64,000 bases of DNA, taken from NORP259 sp041398705. GTDB taxonomy: Bacteria > Planctomycetota > UBA1135 > GCA-002686595. The DNA lies in assembly GCA_041398705.1 (NCBI GenBank), contig JAWKUI010000004.1, forward strand, positions 1 through 64,000, in the 5' to 3' direction. The notes under the pieces were generated by a model. It saw nothing but the letters and a program-made list of their open reading frames with translations, was not told where the DNA came from and ran no database searches. Position numbers and translations under genes: made by a program. How positions within the stretch are numbered: position 1 is the first letter of the stretch; every line of letters starts with the position of its first letter. This document shows, piece after piece, positions 9,361 through 19,354 of the stretch.

Positions 9361-10740
9361 ATGCGCGACCTCATCATCACCCTGTTCATGTTGGGGATGA
9401 TGCCGTTCTGCTTTCGGCGTCCGTTCGTGGGGCTGTTGCTCTTCACCCTGCTGGCGTACATGCGCCTCCAGGACCTAGCCTGGGGGTTCGCCAAGGTGCA
9501 GCGCTGGTCCATGTACGTGGCCGTGCTGTCCTTCGCCGGGTACTTCGCGGACTCCCAGCGCAAGTACCCGATCATGGACCTGCGCACGTGGTTGCTGCTC
9601 GGCATGATGCTGCAGGTCGGCGTGGGGCTCTTTTTTGCGGTGGGGGACGCGCCGGTGGACCTGCGCGGTTACACCGAATACGTGAAGATCATCGCCATCG
9701 CGATCTTCACGACCGCCGTCGTGCGCACCCGCGAGCACGTGCGCATCCTGGTCTGGGTGACCGCCATGGGCCTCGCCTTCCACGGGGTCAAGAACGGCCT
9801 GCACGCCGTCTTGAAGGGCGGCAACCTCTACATCCACCACGGGCCGGGCGGCCTGATGGAGGACAACAACGACTTCGCGCTCGCCATCGCCATGGCCCTG
9901 CCGTGGGTCTACTACCTGTCGGTTTCCGAGGTGAATCCGACCCTGCGCAAGGTGCTGCGCTGGATGGTGCCGCTTTGCGCCCTGACGGTGATCTCCACCC
10001 GCTCGCGGGGGGGCACCCTGTCGCTCGGCCTGTGCACCGCGATCATGATCTGGCACTCGCGCAACCGGCTCATGGGCATGGTCGTCGGCGTGGCCGCGGT
10101 GGCTGCCGTGATCGTGCTTTCGCCCAGCGAGTACAAAGAGCGCCTCAGCACAATTTCCTCCTACGAGGAAGATGGTTCGGCGATGGGCCGCTTGCGCGCC
10201 TGGAAAGTGGCCCTGCGCATGATCGATGCGCACCCGATTTTCGGCGTGGGATTCAACCGGTTCGCGCTCAACCACATCGCCTTCGAGCCCAACCCGACCC
10301 CGGCGCAGCGCGAGGGGGGCAAGGCTTTGGTGGCGCACAACAGTTACTTCCAGATCTGGGCCGAGTCGGGTACGCCAGCGTTGATCATGTACCTATCGCT
10401 GATCGGCCTGACCTTCCTCGACATCTGGCGCATCCGAAGGCGGGGCAAACGGCTCTACCACGACAGTTGGATCCTGTCCTACTGCACGATGTTCGAGGCG
10501 AGCCTGGCTACCTTCGTGCTCGGATCCGCCTTCCTGAACCGCGCGGCCTTCGACTTGGTCTACCACCTGTTCGCCACGGTCATGGCGTTCTCGCTCGTGG
10601 CGCGCAACCAGATGTCCGCCGACGAGGACCTGATCGCCGGCCGGGTCCCGGGCAAAACCATCTCCAGCGATCCCGGCGCCGCGCCGGTCGAACTGGGCCC
10701 GCAAAGGCCCCGCTTCCGTTCGGTCGCCTTCAAGGGCTGA
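9361..10740 (+). CDS. O-antigen ligase / polymerase-like membrane protein (exosortase-A-locus type)
   Basis: A polytopic membrane protein of 459 residues with about ten hydrophobic segments. The N-terminus (MRDLIITLFML...FCFRRPFVGLLLF) and the general layout resemble the O-glycosylation ligases that accompany exosortase A. The large periplasmic loop near residues 290-330 has the Wzy/WaaL signature: FGVGFNRF and, after a stretch, AHNSYFQIWAESG. It probably polymerises or transfers the surface glycan. It lies between the Wzz-like gene and the amidotransferase. Assignment to the exosortase-associated subfamily is from memory of the family, not a search. Confidence 0.75.
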   Translation: MRDLIITLFMLGMMPFCFRRPFVGLLLFTLLAYMRLQDLAWGFAKVQRWSMYVAVLSFAGYFADSQRKYPIMDLRTWLLLGMMLQVGVGLFFAVGDAPVDLRGYTEYVKIIAIAIFTTAVVRTREHVRILVWVTAMGLAFHGVKNGLHAVLKGGNLYIHHGPGGLMEDNNDFALAIAMALPWVYYLSVSEVNPTLRKVLRWMVPLCALTVISTRSRGGTLSLGLCTAIMIWHSRNRLMGMVVGVAAVAAVIVLSPSEYKERLSTISSYEEDGSAMGRLRAWKVALRMIDAHPIFGVGFNRFALNHIAFEPNPTPAQREGGKALVAHNSYFQIWAESGTPALIMYLSLIGLTFLDIWRIRRRGKRLYHDSWILSYCTMFEASLATFVLGSAFLNRAAFDLVYHLFATVMAFSLVARNQMSADEDLIAGRVPGKTISSDPGAAPVELGPQRPRFRSVAFKG

Positions 10741-10791
10741 GCCGGCGGTTCCCCTCAAGCTCCGCGTCCTGCCAACCGAAAGCAATCCCGT

Positions 10792-12681
10792 ATGTGTGGT
10801 TTCACCGGCTTTGCCTGGAAATCCCCTGCCGACCTCCCCGACCGGGAGCAGTTGCGGCGGATGACCGATACCCTCGAACACCGCGGCCCCAACGATGCGG
10901 GTTACGCGGTGCGGGGCAGCATGGCGCTGGGCTTCCGGCGCCTGTCGATCATCGACCTGGCGGGCGGACACCAGCCGTTGGAGCACCCGGATCTGCCCGT
11001 GGTCATTGTCGGCAACGGCGAGATCTACAACTTCCGTGAATTGCGCGCCGGACTTGAAGCGCGCGGCGCTCGGTTTTCGACCGGCTCGGACATCGAGACG
11101 ATCCTGCACCTCTACCTCGAGAAGGGGGAGCGGCTGGTGGAGGATCTGGTCGGCATGTTCGCCTTCGCGATCATCGACACGCGCGATCCCGCCTGCCCGG
11201 TGCTCACCCTGGGCCGCGACCGGCTGGGCATCAAGCCGCTCTACTACGGACTGAGCGAGCGCGGCATCGTCTTCGGCAGCGAGCTCAAGGCGTTGCTCGC
11301 AAGCGGCGAGATCTCGCGCGATCTGCGACCCACCTGCTTGATGGATTATCTGGTGCAGGGGTACATGACCGGCGAGCTGGCTGCCTTCGACGGCAGCTTC
11401 CGCTTGCCAGCCGGTCACACCCTGACCTGGACCCCGGCGGGCGGCGTGCGTACGCGCCGGTATTGGGACCTGCCCACCGACGAACTACGCGACCCCGCCA
11501 CGAACGACGAGGTGCTCGAGTGGGTGGATCGGGTGGTGCGCGACCGGCTTGTGGCGGAAGTGCCGCTCGGGGCGTTCCTGTCGGGCGGCATCGACAGCAA
11601 CGCGGTGGTCGATTCGATCGCACGCTCCGAAACCGGGCCGCCGATCGTGTGCACCGTGGGCTTTCAGGAGAAGACCCACGACGAAGTCGAACTCGCGCGC
11701 CTGACCGCGCAGCGCGTGGGGGCGAAGCAGTACATCGAGACGATCGATCCCGATCCGAAGTTAGCGCTCGAAACCCTGCCGTGGTTCTTCGACGAACCCC
11801 TGGCGGACACTTCGACCGTGCCGACCTACTTGGTCTCGCAGATGGCCAGTCGCCACATGACCGTGGTGTTGTCGGGGGACGGCGGCGATGAGACCTTCGC
11901 GGGATATCGGCGTTACGTGCACGATCTGGCGGAGAACCGCCTGCGGCGGCGCATCGGCGGGGCCGGGGCGCGTTTGGCCGGTGGGCTCGGGGCGGTCTAC
12001 CCCAAAGCCGACTGGGCCCCGCGCTTCCTGCGCGCCAAGAGTTTCCTCAGCAACCTCGGCAAGGATCCGGCCCTGGCCTTCTGGCACAGCGTCAACCCCT
12101 CGACGCGCGAGCAGGTGGCGCAGGTGCTGAACCCGGACCTCCTGAAGAGTCTCGGGGGATACGATCCCTTCGACCGGTTCCGCGACCTGTACCACAAGCC
12201 GAAGATTCAGTGCCCGCTCTTCCGGGCCCAGTACGGCGACTTCCACAGCAACCTGCCGGACCGCATCCTGGCCAAAGTCGACCGCGCCTCGATGGCGGTG
12301 TCGATCGAAGTGCGCGTGCCGCTACTCGATCACCGCTTCGTCGGGCGTTTCGCCAACCTGCCGGCGGAGGAGAAGATCCAAGGCTCGCGCGGCAAACACC
12401 GCCTGCGCGAAGCCCTGCGTTCGCGCCTCGATGCGCGCATCCTCGACGGCAAGAAACGCGGCTTCGATACGCCCATCGGCGCTTGGTTGCGTGGGCCGCT
12501 CAAGGGCCCTGCGCAAGAGGCCCTCGAAAGCCTGCCCGAAGAGTGGTTGCGCCGCGATGTCCTGCGCAGCCGCTTCAAAGAGCACCAAAGCGGATTGCGC
12601 GATTGGTCGGTATTCCTCTGGAGCGTCGTGGTGCTCGAGCACTGGCGCCGCCGTCATGCGGTCAAGGGGCTCAGCGCGTGA
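10792..12681 (+). CDS. asparagine synthase-type amidotransferase of the polysaccharide locus
   Basis: A 629-residue glutamine-dependent amidotransferase of the AsnB family. The N-terminus MCGFTG supplies the class II glutaminase Cys2, with HRGPND and NGEIYNF. The synthetase domain has the ATP pyrophosphatase loop SGGIDSN and later SGDGGDETFAGY. Length and order resemble the XrtA-locus amidotransferases, thought to amidate a sugar or uronic acid rather than free aspartate; that role is inference. The start is fixed by Cys2. The deacetylase gene starts 5 nt after its stop (or overlaps it if a GTG at 12678 is used). Confidence 0.85.
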   Translation: MCGFTGFAWKSPADLPDREQLRRMTDTLEHRGPNDAGYAVRGSMALGFRRLSIIDLAGGHQPLEHPDLPVVIVGNGEIYNFRELRAGLEARGARFSTGSDIETILHLYLEKGERLVEDLVGMFAFAIIDTRDPACPVLTLGRDRLGIKPLYYGLSERGIVFGSELKALLASGEISRDLRPTCLMDYLVQGYMTGELAAFDGSFRLPAGHTLTWTPAGGVRTRRYWDLPTDELRDPATNDEVLEWVDRVVRDRLVAEVPLGAFLSGGIDSNAVVDSIARSETGPPIVCTVGFQEKTHDEVELARLTAQRVGAKQYIETIDPDPKLALETLPWFFDEPLADTSTVPTYLVSQMASRHMTVVLSGDGGDETFAGYRRYVHDLAENRLRRRIGGAGARLAGGLGAVYPKADWAPRFLRAKSFLSNLGKDPALAFWHSVNPSTREQVAQVLNPDLLKSLGGYDPFDRFRDLYHKPKIQCPLFRAQYGDFHSNLPDRILAKVDRASMAVSIEVRVPLLDHRFVGRFANLPAEEKIQGSRGKHRLREALRSRLDARILDGKKRGFDTPIGAWLRGPLKGPAQEALESLPEEWLRRDVLRSRFKEHQSGLRDWSVFLWSVVVLEHWRRRHAVKGLSA

Positions 12682-12686
12682 GTGCC

Positions 12687-13559
12687 ATGACGAAACCGAT
12701 CCAGCACGGCCTTTCCTTCGACGTCGAGGAGTACTTCCAGGTCGCCAACCTGCGGCCCTTCGTGCGCCGCGAGGATTGGGATGAGATCCCCTCACGCCTG
12801 ATGGTGGGCATGGACACGATCCTGTCGTTGCTCGACCGCAAGGGCGTGCGCGCCACGATGTTCTTCCTGGGGTGGATTGCCGAACGCCACCCGGCCCTCG
12901 TGCAACGCTGCGTGGGGCTGGGCACGAGATTGCCAGCCACGGTGCGACCAGCCACCGCTTCGTCAGCGACATGACGCCGGAGGTTCGACGAGGACCTGGC
13001 GCGCACCGAGCGCGCTTTGGCCCAGGCCGGGGCCCCGCGGCCATTGGGCTTCCGGGCGTCCACCTTCACGATCACCCACAGCAACTGGTGGGCCTTCGAT
13101 GTGCTCGCCCGGCGCGGATATGTCTACGACTCGAGCGTGCACACTGTGCACCATCCCACCTACGGCGTGCCGGACTTCGAGCCCGGTATCTCGATCGTGC
13201 ACGCTCCGGGCGGCGGGGGCGACGTGATCGAGTTTCCCGTGGCCACCTTGCCGGCGGGCAGCCGCAACCTGCCGGTGGGCGGGGGCGGGTACTTCCGCCT
13301 CTTGCCGGGTTGGATGCATCGCCGTGCTATCCGGCGCCTCGAAGGGATGGGGCGGCCCACCGCCACGTACCTGCACCCTTGGGAGTTCGACCCCGAGCAG
13401 CCGCGGTACCCGGCCAAGTTCACCAGCCGCTTCCGGCACTATCTGAACCTCGACAAGACGACCGAGCGCCTCGCCCGGCTGATCGACCTCGGTGGCTTCG
13501 GCACCATGCGTGAAGTGCTCGAGACGAAGGGGTACGGCGAGCGTTTCGCCGGGCATTGA
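12687..13559 (+). CDS. polysaccharide deacetylase, DUF3473/PEP-CTERM-locus type, with two frameshifts
   Basis: A NodB-like deacetylase that would remove acetyl groups from the exopolysaccharide. The N-terminal part (SFDVEEYFQV, RATMFFLGWIAERHP) and the C-terminal part (YDSSVHTVHHPTYGVPDFE, the DUF3473-like LPVGGGGYFRLLPGW and TYLHPWEFDP) are in one frame. The middle (GHEIASHGATSHRFVSDMTPE, given here as GHEIASHGATSH then RFVSDMTPE), which holds the metal-binding histidines, is in another frame at 12917-12983. The first break is in the G-run at 12914-12917 (one G missing), the second near 12980-12985; the original frame hits TGA at 12972. Corrected length is about 290 residues, normal for the family. 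Either a sequence error or a very young pseudogene. Confidence 0.75.
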
Positions 13560-13589
13560 AGACGGGCCCCAGTCGGACCCGCCCTGGTC

Positions 13590-16500
13590 CTACTGGCCGT
13601 CGCCCGTGGCCCCGACGCGGTTGCGCACCGCACCCGCCAGGGCGCGGAAGGCGAGGATCACATCCTCCGCGTAGGGGTCGCCCGGCGCGTACTGCAGCAT
13701 CTCGGCAGCCGCCACATCGATCGCTTGCAGATCGGCTTCCTGGTGGCGCAGGATCAGCGCCAGCAGGTAGGTGCGTCCGAGTTCGAGAGCATCGAGTTCC
13801 TCGGCGAATTGGTCGCGCCGGTTCCACAAGGAGCCGAGTTCGCGGATCACGTCATCGAGGCCGCCAGCGCCTTCCATCAATTCCATCTGGGCTTGGATGA
13901 AGCTGCTGCGGGCGGAGCGGCCGACGATGCCGAGGCCGTCGTCGGCCTGCTGCAAGTGGTGCCGCACGCGCACGCTGGGGGCACCCTCCAACGCGAGCAG
14001 GGTGGCATACCGGTAGTTCATTTCGGCATCGCCGGTGATCTTGAGTAGATCGGCCACCAGGTCGCGCGTTTCGTCGATGCGTCCCTGCGCGTTGAACGCG
14101 TCGGACAGCAGGGACCAGGCGTCGATGTCGCCCACCTGCAGGTCGAGCTGACCCCGGGCGAACTCCTCGGCGAGCAGGGGCGAAACCGAAAGCAGGTGGG
14201 CACCCCACAAGCGCTTGGCCCCGGGGCGCAGGTCATCCATCGACACCTTGCCGATGCGGTTCGCGAGCAATTCGAGCGCGGTGCGGGCTTCTTCCTCGGC
14301 GAGCAGCCGAGATTGGTTTTCCGACCGTTGGCGGAATTCGAGGCGGCGCAGCAGGGCGAGGGGATCGTTCGGGTAGCGGTGCACGACCGCATCGAAGCGG
14401 GCGGCCGTTTGTTTGTCGGTGATGCGCTCGGACTGCGGAACGGAGTCACCCGCGGCAGCCACGACCCAGTTCAGGTAGCGGTCGAGCCAGGGATGCAGGC
14501 CGCGCTGGCCGGCGTCGAGGATGGCGGGTTCGAGGGCTTCGATGGCGCGGCGATACCGCCCCTGACCGGCCTGAAGATCGGCCAGCATCAGGCGCACGGC
14601 GGCGCCTTCCGCGCCGGTCGCGGCTTGCAGGCTGCGCTCGAGGATCGAAACGGCTTGTCCGGGCCGCCCCGCCGCCACTTCCGCGGAGGCGAGTCCGATC
14701 GAGCTGTTGAGCACGCCGAGATGGGGGCGCACCGCAGGCAAGGCGGCCGCGCGCGAGCGGGCGGACAGCAAATCGGAGTGCAGCGGATCGGTGGGATGCT
14801 GCCGGGCGATCGTGTCGATCAGGTTGCTCCAAGCAGCCGCGCAGTCGGGTAAGGCGACGACCTCCTCGAGCAAAGCTTGGGCCTCGACATCGAGGTGCCC
14901 CGGCGGTCAGGGCCTGGGCTAGGAGCAGGGCCGGCCAAAGTTCTTCGGGCGCCTGTTCGTGCCACTGCCGCGCCTGGGCGAGGGCCGTAGGCGGCCCAGT
15001 CCAGGGCTCTCCAAGGCCAGCGATCGCCAAGCAGTCTGGGATCGCGCCGCAGCTCGGGGTTCCCCGCAGGAAGGTCGCGGCCCCGGGCCGCGGAAGCGCT
15101 GCCGAACTGGGCCGGCAAGTTGGTGTCCTGGTTGAGCAGGGCGCGCGAGGAGAGTTGCACCATGGCCCAGGGCAGGCTTTGGGGAGCCCGCTCGAGCGCA
15201 CCACTCGCCATGTCCTTGGCCAGCTGGAAGCGGTCCTCCAACAGTCCGAGCAGCACATCTTCGAGCGTACTCCAGGTGCGGCCGGTGCCGCGCAGGCGCT
15301 CCAACTCGAGCGGCAGCCGCGGCCAATCGCGCTGTACGGCGGAAAGCACCGCATGGCCGTATTCCGCGCGCCCGTCCCCGGTAAAGGCCGCCAGGCGGTC
15401 GAGGGACTCCCGGCTTGCCGGGGTCTCGTCGACCATGGCGGAGGAAACCGCGAGGCCGGCCAGCACGTCGGGCGTGCGCAGGTGGCGGGCGCTGTCCATC
15501 AGTTTGAATAGGGCCTTGCCCGCGGCGGGGAAACCACGCACCAGCAGGTCTTTGGCGAGTTCGCGCAGTTCCCCGGGATTGAACACCGGGATCCCCGTCA
15601 AGGCGCGCGTCTGCGCGGCGACGCCGGCGGCGTCCCCTTGCATCATGTGGGCGCGCAGTACCAGGCGCCGGCACGAGGGTCCGATCTCCGGATCCTCCAA
15701 CCAGATCGAGGCTTCATGCACCGCCTCTTCGTAGCGGCCGAGCTCCACGAGGCACTTCACCCGCTTCAGGTGCATCGGCGTGGGGTCGGGGTGCTCGGGG
15801 ATCGGCCGCATCACTTGCAACGCCTCGCCGAAGCGCCCCTTGCTCATCAGGTGGTCCGCGATGCTTGTGCGACCCACGCCATAGGGGCTGAGGCGCACCA
15901 GTTCCAGCAATTCCTCTTCGGTGAAACGATCGAGCCCCACCTTGCGCAGATACTGCTCGCTGGTTTCGTCCGATCCGACGAGGCGCAGACGCTTGAGGAT
16001 GGCCTGGGGGCCGGCGGGGGAGGTGTCCTTGCCGAGCAACGCGGCCTGAATGCGCAGATCGAAGGCGGGCAGCAGTCCCGGATAGCGGTTCAGCAGGAAG
16101 TTCGCGGTCACCAGAGCGGAGTGGTACCGCTTCTGCTCCAGGTGGCGCATGCCGATGCGCCATTGCGTGTAGGGTCCGATGCGCTGCGTGGAGATCGCGC
16201 GCTGCTGGTTCACCAGCGATTGGTAGTACTGGTCGAACGAGACCCCGTAGGTGCCGAAGGTCGTGTTGCCCAGTTCTTCCCAGAGGGGCATCAGCTCGGC
16301 CGTGCGCTCGGGCGCCATCGACATGCCCTTGGTCCAGTTCTCCTCGATCAGGGCAGGCAGGGCGTTGGGCGAAGACCGTTCGCTTTCCGCCAAGTGCAGG
16401 TAGTCTTCGGCGAGGATCTCGCCGCGCTCGCTGATGACCCCCTTGAGGGCGCGCAATTCCTTGGCCGGATCCCCGAGGGCGCGCCAGGCGGATGCGATCT

Positions 16501-17689
16501 CCCGGTACGCGATCGAACGTGCTCCTGCCACAGGACCCGGCTGCTTGCTGCGCAAGAAGCGGTCCATGACGGTCAGGGCGTGCTGGAAGGCATTGCCCCT
16601 GGAGGCGATGTATCCGAGATAGAAATCGGAGTCGGCCAAGTCCGCACTGGAGAAATTGCGCAGCTCGTTTGCCGGTTTGCCCAAAGGGCCCAACCGTTGC
16701 GCTTCGTACAGCACCCGGGCCGTTCGCCGATAGAACTCTGCATCCGCCTTCGACTCCGCCCATGGCCAGGACGCGACGATGCGCGCGATGCGTTCCTTCT
16801 GCCCGAGTTCCTGCATGGCGTCCGCCAGCACGACCAGGTTGGCCGGATCGGTCATGACCTCGGGGAACACGCGGCTGGCGACACCCAGGTCCACGACCAG
16901 GTCGGGCCGGTGGGCTTCCACCAGGAGATCGAGCAGGGACCGCAGGGCCGGGATGGTCAGGCGTTGTTCCAACCCACGGGCGTACGCAAGTCGCGCCTGG
17001 GCGAGGTGTTCGGAGGCCAGGTCACAAGCGTCGAGGATGCTCTCGAGGGAGGCGCTGCGCGAACGGGGGAAGAGTTCGCGCAATTCGCGTTGCACGCGGG
17101 TTCGGCGCGGGTCCCGGGCGTGTTGCGAGCAGAGTTCGATGATCAGCGGCGTGGCTTTCCGCGTGTCCTCATCGACCAGTTGCTCCTCGGCCAGGCGCAG
17201 GGCTTCGGCCCGCAGCGTCTCGCCGCGCAAGGTTTCGAGCCGGCCGCGGAGCTGCGCCACGTCGGCGGATTCGGGGTGGTGGAACGCCAGCACCTCGATG
17301 CGGCGCAGGGCCTCTTCGGGTTGCCCTTCGAGCGCCTGCAGCTCGATGGCTTCGAGCTCGAGGGGCAGTTCCTCTTCGGCGGTCAGGGCCTGGATGCGCT
17401 CGACGTCCGAACGGGCTTTGTCGAAGCGCTCTTGCTGGCGATAGATGTCCGCCCGCACGCGGAGCAAGTCGCCCGTGAGGTCGGCGTCTTCGCGGGCACC
17501 CGGATGCTTGAGAGCGCTCGAAATGGCCTTGAGTTCGCGGCGCTCATCGTAGTTGCCCAGGCGCACCCGATCGCGCACGGCGTCGAGGACCTGCTGCGGC
17601 GACTCAGGGGTGCCGAAGAGGGTGATCCGGGCGACGAAACCCAGGGCGCCGAGAATCAGCACCAAGAAGAGGGGGGTGGTCCACTTCAT
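13590..17689 (-). CDS. very long TPR-repeat protein with N-terminal membrane anchor, frameshifted (PrsT-like by context)
   Basis: Read from ATG at 17689 leftwards. Residues about 4-24 form a signal anchor (PLFLVLILGALGFVARITLF); the rest is helical tetratricopeptide-like repeat, rich in ARxxL and EAL motifs, probably extracytoplasmic. The frame changes near 14989 and again in the C-run at 14898-14901, so the 956-residue N-terminal frame ends in a nonsense tail while repeats continue in two other frames to the stop at 13590. Corrected length is about 1,365 residues. It lies 104 bp downstream of the sigma-54 regulator on the same strand. The kinase-like/regulator/TPR order recalls prsK-prsR-prsT of exosortase loci, but PrsT is shorter; the link is contextual. 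Confidence 0.65.
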
Positions 17690-17793
17690 CGGCCCCCCAG
17701 CCTAGCGGCGGAGGGGCCCCAAGGCCATTCACCGGGCCCGCCCGCGCCCCTTGGACCCGCTTTCGGAACAGGTTCCCCCGGGGAGAATTCGGG

Positions 17794-19236
17794 TCAGGCG
17801 GGACTCCCGAAGGAATCCTCCATCAACCCGTGCTTCCGCATCTTGTGGAAGAGGGTCGTGCGGTTGATGTCCAAGAGCTCGGCGGCCCGGCTGCGGTTGC
17901 CCCCGGTGCTGCGCAGGGCGTGCACGAGAATTGCCCGTTCCGGACCCTCCAATGCCTGCTTCAGCGGTAGGACCTCTTCGAGGAATTGCAGCCCGGCCAC
18001 GAGGCTGGAGGGCGCCACTACCGGTTCCTGCGGATGGCTGGCCGCGAACTCTTGCAGCTCGGCGGGCAGGGCATCGAGGTGGATCCAGGGGCCGGTAGTC
18101 AGCAAAACGCAGCGTTCGACGGCGTTCTCCAGTTGCCGGATGTTGCCCGGCCAGGGGTAGGCCTGGAACAACTGCCAAACGGCGGTGTCGAAGCGCAGGT
18201 CCTCCCGGTTGTATTGGCGGGCGAAGCGGCGCAAGAAACCCTCGCATAGGCGGGCGAGGTCCTGGGGGCGGCGGCGCAGGGGGGGTAGCTCGAGCGAAAC
18301 CACGTTCAGGCGCCAGTACAGGTCCTCGCGGAACTCACCGCGGGTGATCGCGGCGCGCAAATCCTGGTTGCTGGCAGCCAGGATACGCACGTCGACCTCG
18401 CGCGTGCGGCTTTCGCCAACGCGCTCGAATCGCCGTTCCTGTAGCACCCGCAGCAGTTTCACTTGCAGGTCGAGGGGCGCGCTCTGGATCTCGTCGAGGA
18501 AGATCGAACCACCGTCGGCCTGCTCGAAGCGGCCTGCGCGATCCAAGACGGCGCCGGTGAACGCACCCTTCGCATGGCCGAAGAGCTCGCTTTCCAGCAG
18601 ATCCGGGGGCAGAGCGCCACAGTGCACCACCTGGAACGGACCCTCGGCGCGATCGGAGTGCTCGTGCAGCGTCTGGGCCAAGCGTGTTTTGCCCGTGCCC
18701 GATTCTCCGAGCAACAACACCGTGGCCCGGGTGCGTGCGACTTCGCCGGCTACGGCCAGGATGCGACGCATCTCGGGGTCGGCGGATTCGAAAGCTTCGG
18801 CGGCCTGGTTGGCTGCCAGGGCTGCGCGCAGCCGTTCGTTTTCGACGCGCAAAAGCTCCTGCTCGAGGGTGCGGCCGAAGGTCTCGAGAATCCATGCGGC
18901 CGTGGCGTCGACCGGCAGGTGCACGCAATCGGGGCGGGGGGCGCCGGTTTCGTTGCCCAGGAGGAACACCTGGCGGGGCAGGGTAGTGGGGGGCAGGCCT
19001 TCGAGCGAAGCCGGGTCGCACACGAGCAGGTCGGGGCGGCAGCGGACCAGGGCCTGGGCCAGGGTTTCACCTGCTTCGGGGAAACGGGCCGGCAGCCCTG
19101 CCTGGGTCAGCTCAAACGCCAGGTTGCGGCCCGGCGGGGTCCAGGCCACCAGGGCCTGCATGGCTAGGTACGGGGAATCCCCGGGGGACCGTTCGGGCCA
19201 GGGACGCTCACGGAAGTCGGGGCCAGGGCTCTGCAT
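17794..19236 (-). CDS. sigma-54-dependent transcriptional activator (NtrC family) with degenerate receiver
   Basis: The AAA+ core has Walker A GESGTGK, the sigma-54 contact loop GAFTGA, Walker B-like GGSIFLDE and the R-finger region; a C-terminal Fis-type helix-turn-helix (NRSRAAELLDINRTTLFHKMRKHGL) is complete, so it should activate RpoN promoters. The first 120 residues look like a worn receiver: RPDLLVCDP keeps an Asp at the usual place, but the acidic pair near the N-terminus is gone. Start uncertain: ATG 19236 is used; GTG 19275 and ATG 19161 are alternatives. A possible -24/-12 element at 19262-19277 favours a start at or after 19236. It follows the kinase-like gene by about 120 bp. Confidence 0.85.
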   Translation of the reverse strand: MQSPGPDFRERPWPERSPGDSPYLAMQALVAWTPPGRNLAFELTQAGLPARFPEAGETLAQALVRCRPDLLVCDPASLEGLPPTTLPRQVFLLGNETGAPRPDCVHLPVDATAAWILETFGRTLEQELLRVENERLRAALAANQAAEAFESADPEMRRILAVAGEVARTRATVLLLGESGTGKTRLAQTLHEHSDRAEGPFQVVHCGALPPDLLESELFGHAKGAFTGAVLDRAGRFEQADGGSIFLDEIQSAPLDLQVKLLRVLQERRFERVGESRTREVDVRILAASNQDLRAAITRGEFREDLYWRLNVVSLELPPLRRRPQDLARLCEGFLRRFARQYNREDLRFDTAVWQLFQAYPWPGNIRQLENAVERCVLLTTGPWIHLDALPAELQEFAASHPQEPVVAPSSLVAGLQFLEEVLPLKQALEGPERAILVHALRSTGGNRSRAAELLDINRTTLFHKMRKHGLMEDSFGSPA

Positions 19237-19261
19237 GCAGCCTGTATCGACCCGCGTGTTG

Positions 19262-19277
19262 TGCAAACCCAACACCT
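19262..19277 (-). promoter_or_regulatory. weak sigma-54-like -24/-12 element
   Basis: On the minus strand the sequence AGGTGTTGGGTTTGCA has GG and GC separated by 10 nt and a perfect TTGCA -12 box, but the -24 box keeps only GG. It would start transcription about 14 nt before the ATG at 19236, suggesting autoregulation by the regulator it precedes. Such minimal matches are common by chance in GC-rich DNA. Confidence 0.22.
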
Positions 19278-19354
19278 GGCCGGAGACTGTGGTGAAAACG
19301 CGCCACTCGGGGGCGCGGCGCTCAAATGTCCGTCAATTGGGCTGTATGTGGGGC

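Noticed and set aside
15638..18160. 840-codon plus-strand frame over the TPR gene
   Set aside because: Amino-acid composition is typical of an antisense shadow; the minus strand has a membrane anchor and TPR repeats.
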